Source: Opitutaceae bacterium (GTDB lineage: Bacteria; Verrucomicrobiota; Verrucomicrobiia; Opitutales; Opitutaceae). From it: a stretch of 34,345 bases of DNA. The stretch lies in assembly GCA_002694885.1 (NCBI GenBank), contig NZNM01000090.1, positions 1 to 34,345 on the forward strand. The letters run 5' to 3'. Under the pieces are notes generated by a model. It saw only the letters and a list, made by a program, of their open reading frames with translations. It ran no database searches and had not been told where the DNA came from. Below, piece after piece: positions 6,736-14,579 of this stretch (within the stretch, counting starts at the first letter, position 1; every line of letters begins with the position of its first letter). The position numbers and the translations under genes were made by a program.

Positions 6736-9489
6736 ATGAAGTCGAAGGCAGGGCTGTTTTTCCGCGAGCAGCCGAGGTGGAGGTTACGACATTGGTCTAT
6801 TTATTGTAGGGCCTTCGCTGGCGAAGCGCCGTATAAGAAAATTAGGATCTTCAAACGCGGCGCTTCGCCAGCGAAGGCCCTGAAGATTTTGGGGTTCCTT
6901 TCGAGTATCTTTTGGGTACAGGTGGTGCTTGGCAGCGACTTAGACCCCGTTCCCGCACCCACTTACGGATTTCTAGAAACTTACTGCCTCGATTGCCATG
7001 ACGACTTCGAGCGCAAGGCCGAGATTAGTTTAGAAGCGCCACAGATCGATTGGAGCGATCATGAATCTCTGGAGCTCTGGGAACGGGTTATCAAGGTTTT
7101 GAATACGGGCGAAATGCCGCCAAAAAAAGAGCGACAGCCGTCGGCGAGCGAACGAGCGGCGATGGTGGAGTGGCTCGATGATCGTCTACTCGAGCATTCG
7201 CCGATTGGGGGGACGGCCCTACGCCGGCTCAACAAACGGGAATATCGAAGCAGTCTGAACGAGCTGTTCGAAATCGACTACACTTTGCCGGACAGTTTCC
7301 CTGAGGACAATCGCGCTCACGGCTTCGACAATCAGGGGGATGGTTTGACGCTGTCGGGTCCCCTGCTTGACTCGTATCGGAACGTGGCGAACGATCTTGC
7401 GGAAAAGCTCTTTCCCCCCGATCGCGAGCCAGTTGAAGCGAGCTCGTTCGAAGTCCCCGGCGAGGACTTTACCTATTCCTATTCTTCTGGCTCGTTGGTT
7501 GATGGGGCAATGCGTTCGGTTTCCAGTACCGACTCGATTGCCATGAGCGCGACTTGGCCCAGTCGCCATGAAGCTCCGTCAACGGGACGATACCGGATCG
7601 AACTTGGGCTGTCGGCCTTTAATCCGCCAGAGGGAGAGGATGTTCTGTGCCGGGTTTATGCGGTCGATTCTATACAAGCTCCTTCGCAGAATTCTAAAGA
7701 GCTACGCCAACTAGGCGAGTTCGCCATCCGGCACGACCAGCCCGAGCGCTACGTATTCGAGGCCTTGCTCGAAAAGGGTGAGACCATTGCCTTGCGCTAC
7801 GCCAACGCGTCGTTGAAAGAAGATCGAGATCAGCTACCAGAGCATTTGCGGAAGGTGTTTTCGGAGGAACCAAAGCTTGCGGCGGCGTTTAAGGCGGCGG
7901 ACGATATGGAAGTGGGGGACCGAAGAGGGACGGTCGAGCGCGGACGGTTGGGTTGGGAGCGTTTGAAAGCCCTTATGGAGTCCGATAGGCTGCCGGATGC
8001 CCCGCAGGGTGAGGCCTTGGATCGGCTCATCCCGGTAGTCGCCAAGAATCTAAGGTCGACCACAGAAACGCTGGCGTACATGCACTATGAGGAAGGACCT
8101 GCATTACAGACGCACGGCGCCTCGATTTACGGTCCAATTGAATTGGCAGACAGCAAACAGGATCGCTATTGGCAAGGGCGCTCGGCTCGTTTGATCGGCG
8201 AACGGGCGGGACGAACGGAAGCGGAGATTGTCGCTGACTTTGTTGATCGCTTTCTGCCCAAAGCGTTTCGCCGCTCCGTTCCAGAAGGACTGAAAGCGGA
8301 ATATCGGGCCTTGGCCGAAGCGGAGATTGAACGTTCAGGCCGCTTGAATGACGGATTGCATTTGGCGCTTCGAACGGCACTGACATCGCCGCATTTTCTG
8401 TATCGAGGGTTTCGCGACGGAGAATTGGACGGATACGACCTGGCATCGCGTTTATCTTTTTTTCTCGCTAATCGTCCTCCGGACAGCCAGTTGATCCGAG
8501 TGGCTCGAGATGGATCGCTTCTGTCACCTGAAGTATTGCGGGGCCAGGCCAATCGCCTGATCGATTCGCGAAACGCTCGGGACTTCGTAAGCAGCTTTTT
8601 GGATCAGTGGCTGGACTTGGCAGCTTTGGAAGATCTCGTGCCGGACAGAACCTTATTTGAAAATCCGAGGCAATTCAACTACAGGGATGATGAGCGGAAG
8701 GCCTACATCGAAGAGCCGAAGCTTTTCTTTAAGGAAATGCTGGATACGAATCGCCCATTGGAGGACTTTATAGATCCGGATTTTACTTACACGATCGATT
8801 CGGTGTCCCAATACGTGTATGAGTTGCCGGTCGAAATGGGTGGCGAAAAGGGGAAGATGCGTCGCGTCACATTCGATCGAGGAGGCCGCTTTGGCGGCGT
8901 GCTAGGGATGGCGGGCGTGATGACCGCGACTGCCAATGGAGTGGATACGCAGCCGGTGGTTCGAGGGGTTTGGGCTTTGGAGAACATTTTGGGCAGTCCT
9001 CCGCCGGAACCGCCGGATGCCGTTCCCGCCTTGACTCCCGATACCAGCAAGGCGGTGACGCCACGTGAAATGCTGGCCGCCCACATGGCCGAGGAAAGCT
9101 GCTCGGCTTGCCACAAGAAAATCGATCCCGTCGGATTTGTATTGGAGTCCTTCGATCCGATCGGCCGTTGGAGGGAAACCTATCCCGCTCCGGGAGGAAA
9201 GAACAAGAATAGCGGGCGAGATCCATTACCGGTCGAGACGGATGGCGTTTTGCCAGACGGAACGGAACTGCGGGACGTGCGCGATCTGAAGGCCTACCTT
9301 GTGGACGATATTCGTCCTTTTGCAGAGTGCTTAAGCGAAAAGCTGCTTACTTATGCCACAGGTCGGGCAATGGGCTACAGCGATCGGAAACTCATCGCCC
9401 AAATCGTGGCGGAAAACGAAGCGAAAGATGGCGGTTTTCGAGATTTGCTGTTAGCTTTGATCGATTCAGAGAGCTTCAGAACGAAGTAG
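6736..9489 (+). CDS. Large cytochrome c-type protein with DUF1587/1592/1595/1588/1585 domains
   Basis: A 917-residue protein of the planctomycete cytochrome-c type. A first heme motif CLDCH is at 84-88 with the likely Met ligand in GEMPPKKE; GGTALRRLNKREYRSSL begins the DUF1587 part; the DUF1592 part includes ALTSPHFLYRGF and LASRLSFFLANRPPD; the DUF1588 part carries a second CxxCH (CSACH, 789-793) followed by KKIDPVGFVLESFDPIGRWR; DUF1585 closes the protein (LLTYATGRAMGYSDRK). The family is secreted and its electron partners are unknown. The N-terminus is abnormal: codons ~24-49 are supplied by a REP-like palindrome (6806-6882), and the hydrophobic signal segment (ILGFLSSIFWVQVVLG) comes only after it. 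An alternative TTG start at 6889 would exclude the palindrome. Confidence 0.88.
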   Translation: MKSKAGLFFREQPRWRLRHWSIYCRAFAGEAPYKKIRIFKRGASPAKALKILGFLSSIFWVQVVLGSDLDPVPAPTYGFLETYCLDCHDDFERKAEISLEAPQIDWSDHESLELWERVIKVLNTGEMPPKKERQPSASERAAMVEWLDDRLLEHSPIGGTALRRLNKREYRSSLNELFEIDYTLPDSFPEDNRAHGFDNQGDGLTLSGPLLDSYRNVANDLAEKLFPPDREPVEASSFEVPGEDFTYSYSSGSLVDGAMRSVSSTDSIAMSATWPSRHEAPSTGRYRIELGLSAFNPPEGEDVLCRVYAVDSIQAPSQNSKELRQLGEFAIRHDQPERYVFEALLEKGETIALRYANASLKEDRDQLPEHLRKVFSEEPKLAAAFKAADDMEVGDRRGTVERGRLGWERLKALMESDRLPDAPQGEALDRLIPVVAKNLRSTTETLAYMHYEEGPALQTHGASIYGPIELADSKQDRYWQGRSARLIGERAGRTEAEIVADFVDRFLPKAFRRSVPEGLKAEYRALAEAEIERSGRLNDGLHLALRTALTSPHFLYRGFRDGELDGYDLASRLSFFLANRPPDSQLIRVARDGSLLSPEVLRGQANRLIDSRNARDFVSSFLDQWLDLAALEDLVPDRTLFENPRQFNYRDDERKAYIEEPKLFFKEMLDTNRPLEDFIDPDFTYTIDSVSQYVYELPVEMGGEKGKMRRVTFDRGGRFGGVLGMAGVMTATANGVDTQPVVRGVWALENILGSPPPEPPDAVPALTPDTSKAVTPREMLAAHMAEESCSACHKKIDPVGFVLESFDPIGRWRETYPAPGGKNKNSGRDPLPVETDGVLPDGTELRDVRDLKAYLVDDIRPFAECLSEKLLTYATGRAMGYSDRKLIAQIVAENEAKDGGFRDLLLALIDSESFRTK
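6806..6882. repeat. REPIN-like palindrome inside the 5' coding region of the cytochrome gene
   Basis: Perfect 24-bp inverted arms at 6808-6831 and 6858-6881 are separated by 26 bases. Each arm is itself a small palindrome (CTTCGCTGGCGAAG on the left arm), and the left arm is headed by GTAG at 6806-6809, the tetranucleotide typical of REP sequences recognised by RAYT transposases. The reading frame of the cytochrome gene stays open through the whole element. Confidence 0.8.
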
Positions 9490-9507
9490 GCGGCGGCATG
9501 CCGTTGA

Positions 9508-10172
9508 ATGGCGAATAGTGAATGTCGAGTAGTGAAGGCGCGAATCGGAAAAGTGATCAAGTGGATGGTTCTCCGGTTTGGTGTGGCTACCTTAGTGGTT
9601 CTGGGTTTCGGAGCGATGGAGGCTGCTCCTATTGAAGCGTTGCTTAAGACGTCAGTAGGTGAAATTCGGTTTGAGCTGTATCCAGACAAAGCCCCGGCTA
9701 CGGTAAGGAACTTCTTGAAGTACGTCGATGGCGGACACTTTGAAGGGGGCAGCTTCTATCGAGTCGTTCGAATGGATAACCAGGAGCAGAATACGGTGAA
9801 GATTGAAGTGATTCAAGGAGGGCTGAGTGGCAAGACAGATGCGGTATCCTACGATCCGATACCTCTGGAGCGTATTAGGGGCTCAGGTTTCGACACATTG
9901 ATGGAACCTTGTCTATGGCCAGGGCAGGCCCGAATACGGCCACTTCAGAGTTTTTTATCTGCATTAACGATCAGCCCAGTTTAGACTTCGGTGGAGAACG
10001 CAATCATGATGGACAAGGCTTCGCCGCTTTTGGAAGAGTTATAGAGGGCATGGATATCGTGCGAAAAATTCAAAGAATGAGTACCATTCCGCCGGACCCA
10101 GATAAGCTCGAATACACGAGTGGCCAGTATCTTGAAAAACCGGTCCGCTTTCTCTCCCTCAGAAGGAATTAG
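9508..10172 (+). pseudogene. Cyclophilin-type peptidyl-prolyl isomerase, interrupted by a one-base frameshift
   Basis: Cyclophilins catalyse cis-trans isomerisation of prolyl peptide bonds. Frame 1 (9508-~9890) has a hydrophobic export segment (VLRFGVATLVVLGFGAMEAA) and the family start KTSVGEIRFELYPDKAPATV, NFLKYVDGGHFEGGSFYRVV and VIQGG. Frame 3 then continues from about 9891 with HIDGTLSMARAGPNTATSEF, FFICINDQPSLDFGG and FAAFGRVIEGMDIVRKIQ to the stop at 10172. Restoring one base near 9888-9892 gives an unbroken protein reading SG-(F/L)-RHIDGTLSMARAGPN. The sequenced frame 1 instead ends at 9984. The true start may be the ATG at 9565, which puts the signal peptide first. It follows the cytochrome gene by 18 bases. 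Either a recent pseudogene or a sequencing error. Confidence 0.82.
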
Positions 10173-10200
10173 ACAGCACCATGCATTCCAGGAAAATCGA

Positions 10201-10236
10201 GCCAGTTAAATGTATAAGGTTATACATTTAACTGGC
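10201..10236. terminator. Perfect 16-bp AT-rich inverted repeat between convergent genes
   Basis: GCCAGTTAAATGTATA at 10201-10216 and its exact reverse complement at 10221-10236 enclose a four-base loop. It lies between the end of the cyclophilin gene (10172, plus) and the end of a sulfatase gene (10282, minus). It could act as a bidirectional terminator, but no T tract follows on either strand and the stem is AT-rich, so a protein-binding palindrome is possible. Confidence 0.55.
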
Positions 10237-10281
10237 CGAAAGGGGCTCAAGCCGGAGAGGGGATAAGTTCGCTGAAGAGTT

Positions 10282-11814
10282 TCAGTGGCGAGTTTTTTCG
10301 GCGGCTTGGATAGCAGCTAGCCGATTTTTCAGACGACTTGCGATTTCCGGATTCTGTTCGATTACGTTGGCAGCCTGGTAGGGATCGCTCTTCAGGTTAT
10401 ACAATTGTGCCTGCGGGGCGTCCGGCCTGACTCGGCCATGGGCCATGTCGCTGTTTTCTTGCCCAGCGAAATGCAAGGCAGGGTAGCCGCCGAAGCCATG
10501 GGTACCCACTTTGGGACTACTGAAGCCGCCTCCTGATTGAGCGGGAATGTACATCCAATCGCCATCCCGTAGCGATAGATGGGATTTCCGAAAGGCTGCC
10601 AAAACGAGATGATCCCGAATTTGCTTATCGGTCTCTCCGGTCAAGGCCGGCATGATGTCGTAGCTATCGGGACCTTCATCGTCATTTAATTCCTGGTCGG
10701 TCAAAGCTGCCATCGTGGCTAGCAAGTCGATATTGGATACGAGTTGATCGGAAACGGTTCCGGCAGGAATCTTTCCTGGCCAGCGCGCAATAAATGGCAC
10801 GCGATGCCCGCCCTCCCAAGCATCGAACTTAAAGCCCAATAGCTCACCGTTTTGCTTGTGACCTTGTCGCCAAGCTTCTTGCCCCCCCATGTTGATCATC
10901 CCGCCATTATCGCTGGTGAAAATAACGAGCGTGTTTTCGGCAAGGCCTTCTTCATCGAGGGTACGGGTCACTTCACCAACAATCCAGTCGAGCTCATGAA
11001 CGAAATCGCCGTACTTGCCGGCATCGCTGGTACCTTGGAATCGAGGATGAGGCGTGAAGGGGTGGTGAATATTGGTAGTGGCGAAATAAAGGAAAAATGG
11101 ATCCTCCTTATTTTCCTTGATCCATGAAACCGCTTTGCTGGCCAAGGTAGTCCCCACGTAGGTATCGTCATACAAGGCATGGGCGGCTTCAGCGCCACCG
11201 ATTTGATCGATGCCCATTTTCTCTTCGTGTACCGGTGTTTTGGCGACAGTGTCGAAGACGAAGGGATCGCCAGGATCGAGCCCGAATACGTAGTGGTTCT
11301 CGACATAGACGAATGGAGGATGGCTGTTGACGACCGGCATGCCGAAATAGTAGTCGAAACCGAGCTCCAGGGGTCCTGGCTTAAGGGTGCCGTTCCAGTT
11401 GGGAGAACCTTCACCAAAGCCGAGGTGCCATTTGCCAATGCATGCTGTGGCGTAGCCCGATCGTTTCATGATGTCGGCAACGGTGGTTTTATTTGGATCA
11501 ACAATCAGGCCCACCTTTAGGAAAACAGGGGCCCAGTTGTCGCCGCGAAACGCATATTCCCCGGTCAAGAGACAGTAGCGTGAAGGAGTACAAACCGCGG
11601 AAGCCGAATGGGCATCGGTAAAACGGCGACCCTCTGCCGCAAGCTTATCGATATGGGGAGTGCGTACTTTAGTAGCGCCGTAGCAACCTGTGTCCCCGTA
11701 ACCAAGATCGTCTGCGAAGATGACGATCACATTTGGCGGAGCAGCGGTGGTTGAATTTAGGACAAAGAAGTAAGAAGCAAGAAGGAGAAAGAGAGTTTTA
11801 GGGTGAATCTTCAT
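10282..11814 (-). CDS. Arylsulfatase-type sulfatase (family S1), first of a tandem pair
   Basis: A 510-residue exported sulfatase that should hydrolyse sulfate esters. A signal peptide (KTLFLLLASYFFVLNSTTAA) precedes the metal-binding NVIVIFADDLGYGD. The active-site motif is CTPSRY with the formylglycine cysteine at 75, matching the C-x-P-x-R rule, so it needs formylglycine-generating enzyme, not seen in this window. Further sites are IGKWHLGFG, HPPFVYVENH and FTSDNGG, carrying the Lys/His and Asp/Asn of the family, and GGHRVPFIARWPGK. Length is normal. It is about two-thirds identical by eye to the gene upstream (11876-13417). The gap between them holds a half REP-like sequence. It is the last gene of a minus-strand operon with a sugar ABC importer; a sulfated glycan substrate is inferred. 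Confidence 0.93.
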   Translation of the reverse strand: MKIHPKTLFLLLASYFFVLNSTTAAPPNVIVIFADDLGYGDTGCYGATKVRTPHIDKLAAEGRRFTDAHSASAVCTPSRYCLLTGEYAFRGDNWAPVFLKVGLIVDPNKTTVADIMKRSGYATACIGKWHLGFGEGSPNWNGTLKPGPLELGFDYYFGMPVVNSHPPFVYVENHYVFGLDPGDPFVFDTVAKTPVHEEKMGIDQIGGAEAAHALYDDTYVGTTLASKAVSWIKENKEDPFFLYFATTNIHHPFTPHPRFQGTSDAGKYGDFVHELDWIVGEVTRTLDEEGLAENTLVIFTSDNGGMINMGGQEAWRQGHKQNGELLGFKFDAWEGGHRVPFIARWPGKIPAGTVSDQLVSNIDLLATMAALTDQELNDDEGPDSYDIMPALTGETDKQIRDHLVLAAFRKSHLSLRDGDWMYIPAQSGGGFSSPKVGTHGFGGYPALHFAGQENSDMAHGRVRPDAPQAQLYNLKSDPYQAANVIEQNPEIASRLKNRLAAIQAAEKTRH

Positions 11815-11830
11815 GATGGTTTGTTTTAGA

Positions 11831-11855
11831 GAAGGGAGGAGCGGCTCGGTCTTCC
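11831..11855. repeat. Half REP-like element between the two sulfatase genes
   Basis: GGGAGGAGCGGCTCGGTCTTCC closely resembles one arm of the REPIN-like palindromes at 16131-16196 and 18642-18706, with about four differences over 25 bases and without an intact GTAG head. No second arm is present in the 61-base gap. Confidence 0.55.
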
Positions 11856-11875
11856 TTGCCTTCGATTTGAGGGAG

Positions 11876-13417
11876 TTAGTTTCTGGATGGCGCGGTTCGT
11901 GGGTTAGTGATGCTCTTTTGCAGAAGCGCTTTCAGCTCTTTGACGACTTCTGGGCGTTGGTGATAGAGATTAGTGGTTTGGGAAAAATCGGCTTCCAAAT
12001 CGTAGAGCTGTGCTGGCGGAGCGTCCGCTTTGAGTCTCCCATTTTCGATGTCGCTGTTGACGTGTTTAGTGAGGAGATGGGCTCCGGGACCTCCGCGTTC
12101 ATAGTCGGTTTCCAGCTTGCCGCGAAAGCCACCGCTGCCCTGGGCTCCGATATAAACCCATTTGCCTTTGCGCAAGGTAAGGTGAGTTTTGCGGAGAGGG
12201 CTTAAAACCAAGTGGTCGCGTATTTGTTTTTTTGGGGAACCGGTAAGAGCAGGTAGAATATTGAAGCTATCAGGGCCCTCGTCGTCTTCGAGTTTTTGTT
12301 CGGTCAGAGCTGCCATCGTCGCAAGTAGATCGACGTTACTGACGAGTTGATCGGACACCGACCCAGCGGGAGTCTTGCCGGGCCAGCGGACGATGAAGGG
12401 AACGCGATGGCCGCCTTCCCAAGCGCCGAATTTAAAGCCCAATAGGTCGCCGTTCATCCGGTGTCCCTGTTTCCAGGAATCCTGTCCGCCTACGTTGAAC
12501 ATGCCACCATTGTCGCTGGTGAAGATAACGAGTGTGTTGTCGGCGATACCCTCCTCTTCCAGGGCATCCATTACTTCGCCAACAATCCAATCCAGCTCGT
12601 GGATGAAGTCGCCATAGCGTCCGGCCTGGCTCGTGCCTTGGAAGCGTGGCGCGGGCGTGAAGGGGTGGTGGATGTTGGTGGTAGAGAGATAGAGGAAGAA
12701 TGGGCTGTGTTTGTTCGTCCGTATCCATTCGACGGATTTCTCGGTTAGTTTCGTGCCGACCTCATCATCCTTGTAGAGGGCGTGAGCGATGTCAGCGCCG
12801 CCAATGTCGTCGAACTTTCGCTTCTCAGGGTAGAATGGCGTATCGGCTCTTTGGCCGTATACGAAGGGATCTTCGGGAACGAGTCCGACGACGCGGTGGT
12901 TTTCGACATAGACGAAGGGCGGGTGGCTATTGACTACGGGAACGCCGAAGTAGTAGTCGAATCCGAGCTCGAGTGGCCCGGGTTTGAGATCGCCATTCCA
13001 ATCGGGCGTTTCTTCACCGAAACCCAAGTGCCACTTGCCGATGCAAGCGGTTGCGTAGCCTGCCCGTTTCATGACATCAGCGACTGTTGTTTGGTCGGGG
13101 TCGATGATCAGACCTACCTTGAGGAATACAGGCGACCAATGGTCACCCCTAAAGGCGTATTCACCGGTGATGAGATTGTAGCGCGAAGGCGTGCATACTG
13201 CAGAGGCAGAGTGGCCATCCGTGAAACGACGTCCCTCGGCAGCCAGACGATCTATATTAGGCGTTTTTACGTGAGTGGCTCCGTAGCAGCCAACGTCGCC
13301 GTAGCCCAGATCGTCAGCGAAAATGACGACCACGTTCGGCGGGGTAGCGGCTGCTAATGCAAGAATTAAGAATGAAGAAGTAAAAAGGAGGTATAGGGCT
13401 ATTCTGTGTAAGCTCAT
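11876..13417 (-). CDS. Arylsulfatase-type sulfatase (family S1), second of a tandem pair
   Basis: A 513-residue exported sulfatase. The N-terminus (RIALYLLFTSSFLILALAAA) is a signal peptide, followed by NVVVIFADDLGYGDVGCYG. The formylglycine cysteine is Cys75 in CTPSRYNLITGEYAFRG. IGKWHLGFG, HPPFVYVENHRVVG, IFTSDNGGMFNVGG and GHRVPFIVRWPGK are conserved with the downstream copy, so the two arose by tandem duplication; the differences, for example the C-terminal third around LETDYERGGPGAHLL, may reflect different sulfate positions. It lies 90 bases downstream of the permease gene, with a REPIN-like palindrome in the gap. Activity class is secure; substrate is unknown. Confidence 0.93.
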   Translation of the reverse strand: MSLHRIALYLLFTSSFLILALAAATPPNVVVIFADDLGYGDVGCYGATHVKTPNIDRLAAEGRRFTDGHSASAVCTPSRYNLITGEYAFRGDHWSPVFLKVGLIIDPDQTTVADVMKRAGYATACIGKWHLGFGEETPDWNGDLKPGPLELGFDYYFGVPVVNSHPPFVYVENHRVVGLVPEDPFVYGQRADTPFYPEKRKFDDIGGADIAHALYKDDEVGTKLTEKSVEWIRTNKHSPFFLYLSTTNIHHPFTPAPRFQGTSQAGRYGDFIHELDWIVGEVMDALEEEGIADNTLVIFTSDNGGMFNVGGQDSWKQGHRMNGDLLGFKFGAWEGGHRVPFIVRWPGKTPAGSVSDQLVSNVDLLATMAALTEQKLEDDEGPDSFNILPALTGSPKKQIRDHLVLSPLRKTHLTLRKGKWVYIGAQGSGGFRGKLETDYERGGPGAHLLTKHVNSDIENGRLKADAPPAQLYDLEADFSQTTNLYHQRPEVVKELKALLQKSITNPRTAPSRN

Positions 13418-13432
13418 GGAGCGAGTAGCTGA

Positions 13433-13500
13433 GGTAAGGAGGTTCGGTTCGGTTTTCCGATCTGGGTAATATTTGGAGGCCCGTTTCGGCCCTCCCTACC
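13433..13500. repeat. REPIN-like palindrome between permease and sulfatase genes (degenerate copy)
   Basis: The right arm 13475-13500 reads GGAGGCCCG, TTT, CGGCCCTCC and CTACC, a clean hairpin headed on the opposite strand by GTAGG. The left arm 13433-13458 starts GGTAAGGAGG and is degenerate. Arm spacing (16 bases) and overall architecture equal those of the copies at 16131 and 18642. Confidence 0.65.
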
Positions 13501-13507
13501 TGTTTGA

Positions 13508-14563
13508 TCAAGCAACATTATTTTTGGTTCGGGTAACTAGTTTCCAGATTTCGAAACGATCAACGAGCACACCCCCGAGAATGACCAGGGCGGTGATGAC
13601 TTTGCTGAACGAGCTATCGTAGCCCAAGAGGTTGACCATATTTTGCAGGACAAGCAATACTGTAGTGCCCAGTATGATACCGATAACGGTGCCTTCGCCG
13701 CCTCTCAAACTGCAACCCCCAAGAACGGCTCCTGCTATCGCGTACAATTCGTAAAAATTCCCATGTATGGACGGAACGACATCCGCGGTATACAATGCGA
13801 AGAACAGAGCTGATACCGCTGCCAGAATGCTGCAGATGACATAGGCTAGCGCCATGATCATCTTTGTGTTGATACCCGAATAGCTCGCCGCTTGCTCGTT
13901 GCGGCCCAGAGCTAGCAAGTAGCGTCCGAAAACCGATAGGTGCAGTAGGTAGTAAACGATGGCGGATACGAAGAGAAAAGCGATGAACGCGGCTGGCAGC
14001 CCGAGAATCTCGCCTGTTAAAAGACTCTCCAAACCAGCTATTCCGAATTCGGCATCGTAGTAGCCAATGGCCGTATCATGTGTCATTGTCTGGGCTAGGC
14101 CTCGGTATCCAAGAAGACCGCACAAGGTCACGACAAAGGCTGGCATGCGAATCTTGGCGATGAGCCAACCATGAAACATGCCGACGATTGCGGAAAATGC
14201 TAGGAGTACAATGATAGCGGGCACCCAAGGCATTCCAGGAATCCAGGCATGCGACCCTGTCAGAAGAAAGAAGAAGACCGTGCCAAACAGAGCCATCAAA
14301 GAACCGACCGACAGATCGATTCCACCCGAAATAATGACCAGTCCCATTCCTAGACTGAAAATCCCATACATGCCCACTTGTCGGGAAAGGTTCTCGAGAT
14401 TGCGAAGGGACAGAAATCGAGATTCGATCAGGCTTTGCAGAAAGCCGCTAGCCTCGGTATTCCTGGAAAAGAGGATCGTCCAGAAGGCGACGAAGAAGAG
14501 AACGAGGGCGAGACAGCCCTCCTTACGGTATCGATTCAAGTAGTGTGATAGTTTCGATTCCAT
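13508..14563 (-). CDS. RbsC-type sugar ABC transporter permease
   Basis: A 351-residue inner-membrane permease of the BPD_transp_2 family used by ribose, xylose and galactose importers. Hydrophobic helices run through the whole length, starting with ALVLFFVAFWTILFSRN. The family motifs GISLGMGLVIISGGIDLSVG-like (here GMGLVIISGGIDLSVGSLMA) and the late EAA-like YAIAGAVLGGCSLRGGEGTV are both present. The gene lies 16 bases after the ATPase gene stop and completes a substrate-binding protein/ATPase/permease set. The single permease plus a double ATPase is the standard CUT2 architecture with a homodimeric channel. The sugar transported cannot be read from the sequence. Confidence 0.93.
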   Translation of the reverse strand: MESKLSHYLNRYRKEGCLALVLFFVAFWTILFSRNTEASGFLQSLIESRFLSLRNLENLSRQVGMYGIFSLGMGLVIISGGIDLSVGSLMALFGTVFFFLLTGSHAWIPGMPWVPAIIVLLAFSAIVGMFHGWLIAKIRMPAFVVTLCGLLGYRGLAQTMTHDTAIGYYDAEFGIAGLESLLTGEILGLPAAFIAFLFVSAIVYYLLHLSVFGRYLLALGRNEQAASYSGINTKMIMALAYVICSILAAVSALFFALYTADVVPSIHGNFYELYAIAGAVLGGCSLRGGEGTVIGIILGTTVLLVLQNMVNLLGYDSSFSKVITALVILGGVLVDRFEIWKLVTRTKNNVA

Positions 14564-14579
14564 GAAATTGTCTCATAGG

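Noticed and set aside
11813..13357. Long plus-strand open frames opposite the sulfatase genes (for example 11813-12205 and 12782-13357)
   Set aside because: They lie antisense to well-conserved sulfatase coding sequence and show no family features; they are shadows of codon bias.
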